A stretch of 54,252 nt of DNA, from NCBI RefSeq assembly GCF_030518195.1, contig NZ_JAULSC010000025.1, forward strand, positions 1-54,252, written 5' to 3'. Of this stretch, positions 30,294 through 38,379 are shown piece by piece. Source of the DNA: Nocardioides cremeus. Its GTDB lineage: Bacteria; Actinomycetota; Actinomycetes; Propionibacteriales; Nocardioidaceae. Made by a program: the position numbers and the translations under genes. How positions within the stretch are numbered: position 1 is the stretch's first letter; each line of letters starts with the position of its first letter. The notes under the pieces were generated by a model, which did not search any database, was not told the DNA's origin, and saw only the letters and a program-made list of their open reading frames with translations.

Positions 30294-31720
30294 GGCTGCC
30301 GGTCCCCGAGGTGGTGCCCGGCCTCGACGAGCTCGGCCGCGTGCACTTCGTCGGCATCGGCGGCGCCGGCCTGTCGGCCATCGCGCGCATCATGGCCGCC
30401 CGCGGCGTCGAGGTCACCGGCAGCGACGACCACGACACCCCCTTCCTGCCCTCGCTGCGCGAGGTGGGGGTGACCTGCCACCTCGGCTACGACCCCGACC
30501 ACCTCGGCGACCTCGGGCCCGGTGACACCGCCGTGGTCACCACCGCCGCCCGCGAGGACAACCCCGAGGTGCTCGAGGCCCGCCGGCGCGGGCTGCGGCT
30601 GCTGCCGCGCTCGGCCGGGCTCGCCTCGGTGATGACCGAGCGCCGGGTGCTGGCCGTGGCCGGAACGCACGGCAAGACGACCACCACCTCGCTGCTGACC
30701 GTGGCCCTGCTCGCCTGCGGTGCCGACCCGACGTACGCCGTCGGCGGGGTGCTGTCGGCGACCGGGCGCAACGCCGACGCCGGGGCCGGCGACCTCTTCG
30801 TCGCCGAGGCCGACGAGAGCGACGGCGCCTTCCTGGTCTACCGCCCGCACGCGGCGATCGTCACCAACGTCGGTGCCGACCACCTCGACACCTGGGGCAC
30901 CGAGGAGGCCTACCGCGCCGCCTTCGCCGAGTTCGTGACCACCATCGACGCCGACGGCTTCCTGGTCGCCTGCGTCGACGACCCCGGCGCCGAGGCGCTG
31001 CGTCCGCTGGCCGCCGCCCGCGGGCTCGAGCTGGTCGGCGTGGGCGAGGGCGAGCACGCCGACCTGCGCGCGCTCGACGTGGTCCTCGAGGGCACCACCT
31101 CCTCCTTCACCGTCGTCGACCGCGGCCGCGAGCTGGGCCGGGTCCGCCTGGCGATCCCCGGGCGCCACTACGTGCTCGACGCGCTGGCCGCGCTCGGGGT
31201 CGGGCTGCGGCTCGGGATGCCCTTCGAGGGGCTGCGCGACGGGCTCGAGGCCTTCGGCGGCACCGGCCGCCGGATGGAGGCCAAGGGCGAGGCCGGCGGC
31301 GTCCGGGTCTACGACTCCTACGCCCACCAGCCCATCGAGATCGCCGGCGACCTCGAGGCCGCCCGGTCGGTGGCGGGGGAGGGGCGCGTCATCGTGGCCT
31401 TCCAGCCCCACCTGGTCTCGCGCACCCGGCTCTTCGGCACCGCGATGGGCGTCGCGCTGGGGGCCGCCGACGAGGTCGTGGTGCTCGACGTGCACCTGGC
31501 CCGTGAGGACGCCGACCCCGAGGTCACCGGCGCGCTGGTCGCCGACCACGTGCCGCTGCCCGCCGGGCGCGTCGCCTTCGTGCCCGACATCGTTGACGTG
31601 CCCGCCGCGCTCGTCGACCGGGCCCGCCCCGGCGACCTGGTGCTGACCCTGGGCGCCGGCAGCGTCACCGAGGTCGGGCCCCGGGTGCTCGACCTGCTGC
31701 GGGAGGCCGCCGGTGGCTGA
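30290..31720 (+). CDS. murC: UDP-N-acetylmuramate:L-alanine ligase MurC
   Basis: 476 residues. First Mur ligase, joining L-Ala to UDP-MurNAc. HFVGIGGAGLSAIARIM opens the nucleotide fold, VAGTHGKTTTTSLLTVAL is the ATP loop, EADESDGAFLVYRPH and TNVGADHLDTWG follow, and DSYAHQPIEIAGDLEAAR is in the C-terminal domain. The start overlaps the murG stop (ATGA) and the end overlaps ftsQ by 8 nt. Confidence 0.95.
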   Translation: MRLPVPEVVPGLDELGRVHFVGIGGAGLSAIARIMAARGVEVTGSDDHDTPFLPSLREVGVTCHLGYDPDHLGDLGPGDTAVVTTAAREDNPEVLEARRRGLRLLPRSAGLASVMTERRVLAVAGTHGKTTTTSLLTVALLACGADPTYAVGGVLSATGRNADAGAGDLFVAEADESDGAFLVYRPHAAIVTNVGADHLDTWGTEEAYRAAFAEFVTTIDADGFLVACVDDPGAEALRPLAAARGLELVGVGEGEHADLRALDVVLEGTTSSFTVVDRGRELGRVRLAIPGRHYVLDALAALGVGLRLGMPFEGLRDGLEAFGGTGRRMEAKGEAGGVRVYDSYAHQPIEIAGDLEAARSVAGEGRVIVAFQPHLVSRTRLFGTAMGVALGAADEVVVLDVHLAREDADPEVTGALVADHVPLPAGRVAFVPDIVDVPAALVDRARPGDLVLTLGAGSVTEVGPRVLDLLREAAGG

Positions 31721-32501
31721 GACCCGCACCCGCGCCCCGGCCGGCCCCGGTGGCCCCGGCAGTCCCGGCAGTCCCGGCAGTACCGTCACGGCTTCCTCGC
31801 AGCGCCGCTTCGCGCGCCGCCAGTGGTCGCGGCGCTGGCTGCGGCTGCGCTACGTCGTCGTCGCGGTGCTGGGCCTGGCGCTCCTGGTGGTCGGCGTCTG
31901 GGCGATCTGGTTCTCCTCGCTGCTGGCCGTCGAGCAGGTCGAGGTGGCCGGTGCCGACGTGCTGAGCGAGCAGGAGGTCCGCGACGCGGCCTCCGTGCCG
32001 GTGGGCGACCCGGTGGCCCGCATCGACCTCGACGCGGTGCGTGCGCGGGTCGAGGCGCTGGCCGTGGTGCGCAGCGCCGACGTGACGCGCGCCTGGCCCG
32101 ACGGCGTGCGCGTCGAGGTCGAGGAGCGGGTGGCCGTCGCGGTGGTGCGCATCGGCTCGACGCTGCGCGGCATGGACGCCGAGGGCGTGGTCTTCCGCGA
32201 CTACCAGGAGACCCCCACCGCGCTGCCGCGCGTCGACGCGTTGTCGGGCGTGACCAGCGAGGCGCTGCGGGAGGGCGCGGCCGTGGTGGCCGCCCTGCCC
32301 GAAGGACTGGCCGCCGACGTCGACTACGTCGAGGTCGGCACCGTCGACCAGATCCGCCTGCTGCTGCGCGACGGGCGCGAGGTCGTGTGGGGCAGCAGCG
32401 CGGACGCCGAGCAGAAGGCGCGCGTGCTCGAGGTGCTGCTCGAGCAGGACGGCCGGGTGCTCGACGTCTCCGTGCCCGCCACCCCCACCACCCGCAGCTG
32501 A
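31713..32501 (+). CDS. ftsQ: Cell division protein FtsQ
   Basis: 262 residues. Pro/Gly-rich cytoplasmic start, a single membrane helix (VVVAVLGLALLVVGVWAIWF, about residues 47-66), then a POTRA domain (VEQVEVAGADVLSEQEVRDAASVPVGDPVARID) and a beta domain (RTWPDGVRVEVEERVAVAVV-like segment), the standard FtsQ/DivIB layout. Scaffold of the divisome with FtsL and FtsB. GTG start lies inside the murC end. Its stop codon begins a 22-bp repeat array. Confidence 0.93.
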   Translation: MAETRTRAPAGPGGPGSPGSPGSTVTASSQRRFARRQWSRRWLRLRYVVVAVLGLALLVVGVWAIWFSSLLAVEQVEVAGADVLSEQEVRDAASVPVGDPVARIDLDAVRARVEALAVVRSADVTRAWPDGVRVEVEERVAVAVVRIGSTLRGMDAEGVVFRDYQETPTALPRVDALSGVTSEALREGAAVVAALPEGLAADVDYVEVGTVDQIRLLLRDGREVVWGSSADAEQKARVLEVLLEQDGRVLDVSVPATPTTRS

Positions 32502-32609
32502 CCCGGCCCGAACTTCCCGCCGACCCGGCCCGGACTTCCCGCCGACCCGGCCCGAACTTCCCGCCGACCCGGCCCGAACTTCCCGCCGACCCGGCCCGAA
32601 CTTCCCGCC
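32500..32609 (+). repeat. Five tandem 22-bp repeats anchored on the ftsQ stop codon
   Basis: Exact 22-bp units at 32500-32521, 32522-32543, 32544-32565, 32566-32587 and 32588-32609, differing only by an A/G change in the middle, followed by a diverging sixth unit. Core is GACCCGGCCCG, then ACTTCCCGCC. The ftsQ TGA supplies the first two bases of unit 1. Confidence 0.9.
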
Positions 32610-32902
32610 GACCCGGCCCGGACCGGCACTCGCCGGCCGGTGTGAGTGGGCCCACGCAGCCGCCCCCGAAAAAAGACGCCGACACGCGGTGTGTCGGCGC
32701 CAGCGAGGTATCCCGGCTGCCTACTGTCGTGACCACGACGAGGTTGACATAACTATAACCCTCTACCTGAGGGTCAGAGTTGAGAGACACGCCGACCCGT
32801 CGCCCAGGACTCAGCAACACCCCGCAGGACCCGCACCACTCAGCAACACCCAGCAAGCACAGCAACGAATCCATCCGAGTACTCAGCGAGAGGCGAGCCA
32901 CC
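32610..32902 (+). promoter_or_regulatory. ftsZ leader and promoter region
   Basis: No gene here. A run of A (32670-32674) precedes a 9-bp hairpin (32677-32699, GCCGACAC/GTGTCGGC), which would be a T-tailed terminator only for minus-strand transcripts. A TTGACA lies at 32744-32749 and TATAAC at 32754-32759; they are too close to pair with each other, so each may belong to a separate promoter. A CCCTC/GAGGG inverted repeat (32759-32773) follows. The combination suggests one or more dedicated ftsZ promoters with a leader of about 130 nt. Confidence 0.55.
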
Positions 32903-34132
32903 GTGGCAGCTGCACAGAACTACCTGGCCATCATCAAGGTCGTGGGCATCGGTGGTGGTGGCGTCAACGCCGTCAACCGGATGATCGAGGTCGGCCTCAA
33001 GGGCGTCGAGTTCATCGCCATCAACACCGACGCGCAGGCGCTGCTGATGAGCGACGCCGACGTCAAGCTCGACATCGGTCGCGAGCTGACCCGCGGCCTC
33101 GGTGCCGGCGCCAACCCCGAGGTGGGCGCGCGCGCGGCCGAGGACCACGCCGACGAGATCGAAGAGGTCATCAAGGGCGCCGACATGGTCTTCGTCACCG
33201 CCGGCGAGGGCGGCGGCACCGGCACCGGCGGTGCTCCGGTCGTGGCCCGCATCGCACGCTCGCTCGGTGCGCTGACCATCGGTGTCGTCACGCGGCCGTT
33301 CGCCTTCGAGGGTCGTCGTCGCGCCAACTCCGCGGAGGAGGGCATCGCCGGCCTGCGCGAGGAGGTCGACACGCTGATCGTCATCCCCAACGACCGGCTG
33401 CTCTCGATTAGCGACCGCAACGTCTCCGTCCTCGACGCCTTCAAGCAGGCCGACCAGGTGCTGCTGCAGGGTGTCTCGGGCATCACCGACCTGATCACCA
33501 CGCCCGGCCTGATCAACCTCGACTTCGCCGACGTGAAGTCGGTCATGGCCAACGCCGGCTCCGCGCTGATGGGCATCGGCTCGGCCCGTGGCGAGGACCG
33601 CTCGGTGGCCGCTGCCGAGATGGCTGTCTCCTCGCCGCTGCTCGAGGCCAGCATCGACGGCGCCCACGGCGTGCTGCTCTCGATCGCCGGTGGTTCCGAC
33701 CTGGGCCTCTTCGAGATCAACGAGGCGGCGGCCCTGGTCGCGGAGGCCGTGCACCCCGAGGCCAACATCATCTTCGGCGCCACCATCGACGACGCGCTCG
33801 GCGACGAGGTGCGGGTCACCGTCATCGCCGCCGGGTTCGACGGGGGCACCCCCAAGCGCCGTGACGAGGGCACCGTGCTGCGCCGCGAGCCGCGCGAGCA
33901 GCAGAGCCAGGAGGAGACCCGCGAGGCCGCGCGTACGGCGGCCAGCCGTCGCGAGGACCGCGACGACCGCGACAAGGTCGAGGCCGGCGCCCGTCAGGGC
34001 TCGGCTCCGCAGCGGCCCGCCGTCACCCCGCAGCAGACCTTCACGCCGTCGGCCCCGCAGGCCCCCAAGCCGGCGCCGCGCCAGGTCCAGTTCGACGACG
34101 ACGACCTCGACGTGCCCGACTTCTTGAAGTGA
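32903..34132 (+). CDS. ftsZ: Cell division GTPase FtsZ
   Basis: 409 residues. Tubulin-like protein forming the Z-ring. VVGIGGGGVNAVNRMI, NTDAQALL, the tubulin signature GGGTGTGGAPVVA and NLDFADVKSVM are all present, followed by a charged, disordered linker (about residues 320-395) and the conserved C-terminal peptide DDLDVPDFLK that binds SepF and FtsW-type partners. GTG 32903 gives the normal N-terminus AAAQNYLAIIKVVGIG, with GAGAGGCGAG upstream; an open frame from 32780 is promoter DNA. Confidence 0.97.
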   Translation: MAAAQNYLAIIKVVGIGGGGVNAVNRMIEVGLKGVEFIAINTDAQALLMSDADVKLDIGRELTRGLGAGANPEVGARAAEDHADEIEEVIKGADMVFVTAGEGGGTGTGGAPVVARIARSLGALTIGVVTRPFAFEGRRRANSAEEGIAGLREEVDTLIVIPNDRLLSISDRNVSVLDAFKQADQVLLQGVSGITDLITTPGLINLDFADVKSVMANAGSALMGIGSARGEDRSVAAAEMAVSSPLLEASIDGAHGVLLSIAGGSDLGLFEINEAAALVAEAVHPEANIIFGATIDDALGDEVRVTVIAAGFDGGTPKRRDEGTVLRREPREQQSQEETREAARTAASRREDRDDRDKVEAGARQGSAPQRPAVTPQQTFTPSAPQAPKPAPRQVQFDDDDLDVPDFLK

Positions 34133-34145
34133 GCGCCTGAGGTCC

Positions 34146-34832
34146 GTGTTCAGCTTCCGTGACCACCGTGAGGGCGACGTCCGTGTCGACGTCGCCTTCA
34201 CCGACTCCAGCATCGACCTGCAGGGGCTGCGTCCGGGCTTCTCGGAGGCCCTCCCTCGCCTGGAGAGTGCCTGCGGCGTCCGCTTCGCGCGGATGAACCA
34301 GGTGCACGGGGCCGACGTCCTGGTCGTCAACGAGCCCGGCCCCGCTCCGACGGAGCCGGTGGTCACCGGCGACGCGCTGGTCACCGCCACGGCGGGGCTG
34401 GGGCTGATGGTCCGGGTCGCCGACTGCGTGCCGGTGCTGCTGGCCGACACCGGTAGCGGTGTCGTCGCGGCGGTGCACGCCGGCCGGGCGGGGGTGGCGC
34501 TCGCGGTGGTGGCCCGCGCGGTGGAGCAGATGCGCGCACAGGGCGCCGGGGCGGTGCACGCCTGGGTCGGCCCGCACGTGTGCGGTGGCTGCTACGAGGT
34601 GCCCGAGCAGATGCGTGACGACGTGGCGGCGGTCGTGCCGCAGACCTGGGCCGAGACGACGTGGGGGACGCCCTCGCTCGACCTCGGCGCCGGCGTGCGT
34701 GCCCAGCTCGAGGCGCTCGACGTCAGCCTCACCGAGGTCGCTCGCTGCACGATCGAGGACGCGGCGCTGCACTCCCACCGGCGCGACGCCGCCACCGCGG
34801 GCCGGATGGCCGGTCTGGTGTGGACGTCGTGA
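34146..34832 (+). CDS. pgeF: Peptidoglycan editing factor / multicopper polyphenol oxidase family protein
   Basis: 228 residues. Family formerly YfiH/DUF152; reported roles include cytoplasmic purine-nucleoside turnover and removal of wrong amino acids from cell-wall precursors. Metal-binding motifs MNQVHGADVLVV, VADCVPVLLAD, AVHAGRAGVALAVV and GPHVCGGCYEV carry the conserved His and Cys residues. It starts with GTG 14 nt after ftsZ and its TGA overlaps the yggS GTG, so it is part of the ftsZ operon. Confidence 0.92.
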   Translation: MFSFRDHREGDVRVDVAFTDSSIDLQGLRPGFSEALPRLESACGVRFARMNQVHGADVLVVNEPGPAPTEPVVTGDALVTATAGLGLMVRVADCVPVLLADTGSGVVAAVHAGRAGVALAVVARAVEQMRAQGAGAVHAWVGPHVCGGCYEVPEQMRDDVAAVVPQTWAETTWGTPSLDLGAGVRAQLEALDVSLTEVARCTIEDAALHSHRRDAATAGRMAGLVWTS

Positions 34833-35524
34833 GCCGCCGCGCCGAGATCGCCGCGGGTCTGGCCGCGGTCAAGGAGCGGATCGACGCGGCCCGTGCTGCG
34901 GCCGGCCGCGACGACGCCGTGGGCCTCGTCGTGGTCACCAAGTTCTTCCCGGCCTCCGACGTGCGGCTGCTGGTCGACCTGGGCGTGCGCGAGGTGGGGG
35001 AGAACCGGCACCAGGAGGCCGAGGCCAAGGCCGCCGAGTGCGCCGACCTCGACCTCGTGTGGCACTACATCGGCGCCCTGCAGAGCAACAAGGCTGCCGC
35101 CGTCGCCAGGTACGCCGGCGTCGTCGAGTCGCTGGACCGCCCCAAGCTGGTGCGCGGTCTCGACCGCGGCGCCGCCGAGCGGGGCAGCCCGCTCGACGTG
35201 CTGGTGCAGGTCAGCCTCGACCCGCCCGGCGCCGAGCACCGCGCCGGCGCCGCGCCCGACGACGTACCCGCGCTGGCCGCGGCGGTCGAGGCGGCCGAGC
35301 ACCTGCGCCTGCGCGGCCTGATGGCCGTCGCGCCGCTGGGCGAGGACCCCGCCGCGGCGTTCGACCGGTTGGCCCGGGTGCGCGAGCGCCTGCTGGCCGA
35401 CCACCCCCATGCAGACCGGCTCTCAGCCGGGATGAGCGGCGACCTCGAGCAGGCCGTCGCCGCCGGCGCGACACACGTCCGCGTCGGCTCCGCAATCCTC
35501 GGTTCGAGGCCTGCGGTCCGATAG
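34829..35524 (+). CDS. yggS: YggS-family pyridoxal phosphate homeostasis protein
   Basis: 231 residues. Binds PLP through a TIM-barrel alanine-racemase N-terminal-like fold and maintains vitamin B6 and amino-acid balance. LVVVTKFFPASDVRLL holds the PLP Lys, GVREVGENRHQEAEAKA, WHYIGALQSNKAAAVA, LRLRGLMAVAPLG and SAGMSGDLEQAVAAGATHVRVGSAILG are family hallmarks. GTG 34829 overlaps the pgeF stop (GTGA). The TAG stop is the first half of a TAGATT box before sepF. Confidence 0.94.
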   Translation: MSRRAEIAAGLAAVKERIDAARAAAGRDDAVGLVVVTKFFPASDVRLLVDLGVREVGENRHQEAEAKAAECADLDLVWHYIGALQSNKAAAVARYAGVVESLDRPKLVRGLDRGAAERGSPLDVLVQVSLDPPGAEHRAGAAPDDVPALAAAVEAAEHLRLRGLMAVAPLGEDPAAAFDRLARVRERLLADHPHADRLSAGMSGDLEQAVAAGATHVRVGSAILGSRPAVR

Positions 35525-35527
35525 ATT
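35522..35527 (+). promoter_or_regulatory. -10 box of sepF overlapping the yggS stop codon
   Basis: TAGATT begins with the yggS stop codon and lies 51 nt before the sepF ATG, which has its own GGAGGG site; this promoter would give a leadered transcript. Confidence 0.4.
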
Positions 35528-35578
35528 CACACCACCAGGCGTCCGTCACCGGACGCTCGAGATCCGGAGGGCACCACC

Positions 35579-36094
35579 ATGAGCGGCGCGATGCGCAGGA
35601 TCGGCGAGTACCTCGGTCTCGTCGAGGACACCGGCCGGTACGACGGCACCCACGGCGAGCACGACCCCAGCGACGACTACACCGCCGAGACCCGTCCCGT
35701 GGCCGCCCCCGGCCCTTCCCGACACGAGCGTGCGCGCGAGCAGCGTCCCGCACCCGTGGCAGACCTCGCCGAGCGCCGTCGTCCGGCGCCCGGCCCGACC
35801 GGAGTGGTGGCTGAGCTGTCCCGCATCACGACCCTGCACCCGAGCACCTACAACGAGGCCCGCACGGTGGGGGAGAACTTCCGTGAGGGCGTGCCGGTGA
35901 TCATGAACCTCTCCGAGATGGACGACGCCGACGCCAAGCGCCTGGTCGACTTCGCCGCCGGCCTGGTCTTTGCCACGCGTGGCACCATCGAGCGCGTCAC
36001 CAACAAGGTCTTCCTGCTCTCGCCCGCCAACGTCACCGTGGCGGCCGAGGACAAGGAGCGCATCGCCGAGGGTGGCTTCTTCAACCAGAGCTGA
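35579..36094 (+). CDS. sepF: Cell division protein SepF
   Basis: 171 residues. Membrane anchor of the Z-ring in actinobacteria. The N-terminus MSGAMRRIGEYLGLVED is the amphipathic membrane-binding helix; a disordered linker follows; the C-terminal core ITTLHPSTYNEARTVGENFREGVPVIMNLSEMDD and RLVDFAAGLVFATRGTIERVTNKVFLLSP is the SepF fold that binds the FtsZ tail. CGGAGGG precedes ATG 35579. Confidence 0.95.
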   Translation: MSGAMRRIGEYLGLVEDTGRYDGTHGEHDPSDDYTAETRPVAAPGPSRHERAREQRPAPVADLAERRRPAPGPTGVVAELSRITTLHPSTYNEARTVGENFREGVPVIMNLSEMDDADAKRLVDFAAGLVFATRGTIERVTNKVFLLSPANVTVAAEDKERIAEGGFFNQS

Positions 36095-36155
36095 GGCTCG
36101 CGCGACCCCGACCCGGGACGCGAGCCCGGGTCACTGAACAGGAGACGAGACCGAC

Positions 36156-36446
36156 GTGCAGGTCGCCGGTTCGATCATCTACATCATCCTGACGATCTTC
36201 TGGATCTTCTTGTGGATCCGCTTCGTCGTCGACTGGGTGATGGTCTTCGCGCGCGACTGGTCGCCACGCGGTCCCGTGCTGGTGGTGCTGGAGGCCGTCT
36301 ACTCGGTCACCGACCCCCCGATCAAGGCGCTGCGCCGCGTGGTGCCGCCGCTGCGGCTGGGCAGCATCGCGCTGGACCTCAGCTTCCTGATCGTCTTCAT
36401 CAGCGTCTGGATCCTGCGCAGCGTGGTCGCTGCCACGATGTTGTGA
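36156..36446 (+). CDS. YggT family membrane protein
   Basis: 96 residues. Two membrane segments, IIYIILTIFWIFLWIRFVVDWV near the N-terminus and SIALDLSFLIVFISVWILRSVV near the end, enclose a short loop with YSVTDPPIKALRRVVPP, the YggT signature. Function is uncertain; it lies between sepF and divIVA in many Gram-positive genomes. GTG 36156 has a GGAGACGAG site. Confidence 0.9.
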   Translation: MQVAGSIIYIILTIFWIFLWIRFVVDWVMVFARDWSPRGPVLVVLEAVYSVTDPPIKALRRVVPPLRLGSIALDLSFLIVFISVWILRSVVAATML

Positions 36447-36562
36447 GCCCGGGGCCAACCCGCGTGTCACACCTGCCCCAGTGATGAGGCTATTGTTCGA
36501 TCCGACAGGTCGAGGACGCAGTCGGGTCCTCGGGACAACCACGACTACGAATGGGTGAGGTC

Positions 36563-37321
36563 ATGCCGTTGACACCCGAGGACGTGAGCAACAAGCGCTT
36601 CACTCCGGTCCGTCTCCGCGAGGGGTACGACATGGGGGAGGTCGACCAGTTCCTTGACGAGGTCGAGGCTGAGCTCGCACGTCTGACCAAGGAGAACGAG
36701 GACCTGCGCGCCCGTCTCGCGTCGGCCCAGACCGGTGGCGACACCGGTCAGCAGCCCGCCGTGGCCGCGGCCCCGGCGCCCGAGAAGCCGCAGGAGAAGG
36801 CTCCCGAGCCGACCCCCGCGCCCACGCCCACACCCGCGCCGGCTCCGGCCGCCGCTGCGACGCCGGTCGAGACGATCCGCGTCGAGACCGTGCCGCAGGC
36901 CTCCAACGCTGCCGCTCGGCTGCTCGAGCTCGCCACCCGCAACGCCGACGAGCTCGTCGACGAGGCCAAGAACGAGGCCGACAAGATCATCGGGGAGGCC
37001 CGCACCAAGGCCGAGCGCCTCGAGAGCGAGTCGAAGTCGAAGGCCGACCGCCTCGAGTCCGACGCCCGCACCCGCGCGCAGATGCTCGACTCCGAGACCG
37101 CCGAGCGTCGTCAGCAGATGTTCGGCGACCTCGAGCGCGAGCGCGACAAGCTCAGCGGCGAGGTGGAGAACCTGCGCTCCTTCGAGCGCGAGTACCGCTC
37201 CCGCCTCAAGAGCTACTTCACCCAGCAGCTCGAGGCGCTCGAGGGCACCGGCGACACCACTAGCGAGGAGAGCCCGCAGCCCAAGCGCCTGCGCTCGATC
37301 CTCGGCGAGGACGAGGGCTGA
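36563..37321 (+). CDS. divIVA: Polar growth and division protein DivIVA/Wag31
   Basis: 252 residues. Coiled-coil scaffold at cell poles and septa. The N-terminal MPLTPEDVSNKRFTPVRLREGYDMGEVDQFLDEVEAEL is the conserved membrane-binding domain (core GYDMGEVDQFLDEVE); a Pro/Ala-rich linker (about residues 60-105) is followed by a long coiled coil with repeated AKxEADKI/KAERLESESK heptads. ATG 36563 gives the family N-terminus and has GGTGAGG just upstream; ATG 36551 lacks a ribosome site. Confidence 0.94.
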   Translation: MPLTPEDVSNKRFTPVRLREGYDMGEVDQFLDEVEAELARLTKENEDLRARLASAQTGGDTGQQPAVAAAPAPEKPQEKAPEPTPAPTPTPAPAPAAAATPVETIRVETVPQASNAAARLLELATRNADELVDEAKNEADKIIGEARTKAERLESESKSKADRLESDARTRAQMLDSETAERRQQMFGDLERERDKLSGEVENLRSFEREYRSRLKSYFTQQLEALEGTGDTTSEESPQPKRLRSILGEDEG

Positions 37322-37347
37322 GCCAGCCCTCGCACCAGCACCGCCTC

Positions 37348-37381
37348 GACGCGGCCGGCCCCCTGGGGGGTCGGCCGCGTC
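37348..37381 (+). terminator. Strong hairpin after divIVA
   Basis: A 15-bp G+C-rich stem (GACGCGGCCGGCCCC pairing with GGGGTCGGCCGCGTC) with a 4-nt loop, 27 nt after the divIVA stop. It marks the end of the dcw-associated transcription unit. No T-run. Confidence 0.75.
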
Positions 37382-37413
37382 GTGCGTCGTACTCCGTCAC
37401 CGGTGCGGCGGTT

Positions 37414-37441
37414 TTGAGGGTGGGGGTCCAGGGGCTACTCT
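37414..37441 (+). promoter_or_regulatory. Promoter of the DksA-like gene
   Basis: TTGAGG (37414-37419) and TACTCT (37436-37441) are separated by 16 nt, just after the divIVA terminator and about 80 nt before the start codon. Confidence 0.5.
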
Positions 37442-37521
37442 CCGTGCCACCGCCGGCGTCGAGATGAGGCGCACGGCCAGGGACGGGTCCCCGCAGGGGT
37501 CGCCGGAGGGAGGCGGGCTCG

Positions 37522-38379
37522 ATGGCTCGTGAGAGACGCACGCTCGCCGCTCAGGCCGTCTCCGTGGCGCGTCGGGCCCTGGGGCGACCGGCCGAGGAGC
37601 CGACGCCGGAGCCGGCGGTGACGCCGCCGCCCGCGAAGAAGGCGCCCGCCAAGAAGGCGCCCGCCAAGAAGGCGCCCGCCAAGAAGGCGCCCGCGAAGAA
37701 GGCACCCGCCGAGAAGGCGGCAGCGAAGAAGGCTCCCGCCAAGAAGGCGCCCGCCAAGAAGACGGCCGCGAAGAAGACGGCCGCGAAGAAGACGGCCGCA
37801 CAGGCCCCGGCCAAGAAGACGGCCGCGAAGAAGACGGCCGCGAAGAAGACGGCTGCCAAGAAGACGGCCGCGAAGCAGCGCACCACCACGACCCCGACGG
37901 CCCCGGACAAGAAGGCAGTGACCGTGACGACCTCACCTGCGAAGAAGACGGCCCCCAAGAAGACCGCCAAGAAGGCGCCCGCCGCCGAGGCGCTGGTCGT
38001 CAAGTCCGACGAGGAGGCATGGACCCCCGCCGAGCTCGACGAGGTGATGGCCGAGCTCAACGAGCAGCGCGAGCACAGCAGCGGCGTCGTGGAGGAGATG
38101 GAGGCCGAGCTCGACGGGCTGATGCGCGACTCCGGCGACGGTGCGGGCCTCGACCAGGCCGACGTCGGTGCCACGACCTTCGAGCGCGACCACGAGCTGA
38201 GCGTCCTCAACAGCGAGCGCGACAAGCTCGCCCAGATCGACCGGGCGCTGGGCCGCATCGCCGACGGCAGCTACGGACAGTGCGAGTCGTGCGGTCAGCC
38301 GATCGGCAAGTTGCGGTTGATGGCCTTCCCCCGTGCGACACTGTGCATGCCATGCAAGCAGCGCGAGGAGCGGCGATAG
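37522..38379 (+). CDS. DksA/TraR-type zinc-finger protein with histone-H1-like N-terminus
   Basis: 285 residues. Residues 35-150 are tandem AKKAP and AKKTA repeats like those of histone H1 and actinobacterial HupB tails, which bind nucleic acid. The C-terminal third has a coiled-coil hairpin (ELDEVMAELNEQREHSSGVVEEMEAEL) and a four-Cys zinc finger (CESCG, CMPC) as in DksA/TraR proteins that act in the RNA polymerase secondary channel. Whether it regulates transcription here is untested. GGAGGGAGG precedes ATG 37522. lspA starts inside its 3' end. Confidence 0.88.
   Translation: MARERRTLAAQAVSVARRALGRPAEEPTPEPAVTPPPAKKAPAKKAPAKKAPAKKAPAKKAPAEKAAAKKAPAKKAPAKKTAAKKTAAKKTAAQAPAKKTAAKKTAAKKTAAKKTAAKQRTTTTPTAPDKKAVTVTTSPAKKTAPKKTAKKAPAAEALVVKSDEEAWTPAELDEVMAELNEQREHSSGVVEEMEAELDGLMRDSGDGAGLDQADVGATTFERDHELSVLNSERDKLAQIDRALGRIADGSYGQCESCGQPIGKLRLMAFPRATLCMPCKQREERR

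Noticed and set aside
32500..32609. CRISPR array
   Set aside because: The 22-bp units are contiguous with no spacers, and no cas genes are present.
32744..32759. TTGACA and TATAAC as one ftsZ promoter
   Set aside because: Only 4 nt separate the two hexamers, far below the 16-18 nt needed, so they cannot act as a -35/-10 pair.
37630..37880. DNA-level tandem repeat element within the dksA-like gene
   Set aside because: The repetition is explained by the encoded Lys/Ala/Pro tail of a real protein; kept only as a coding feature.
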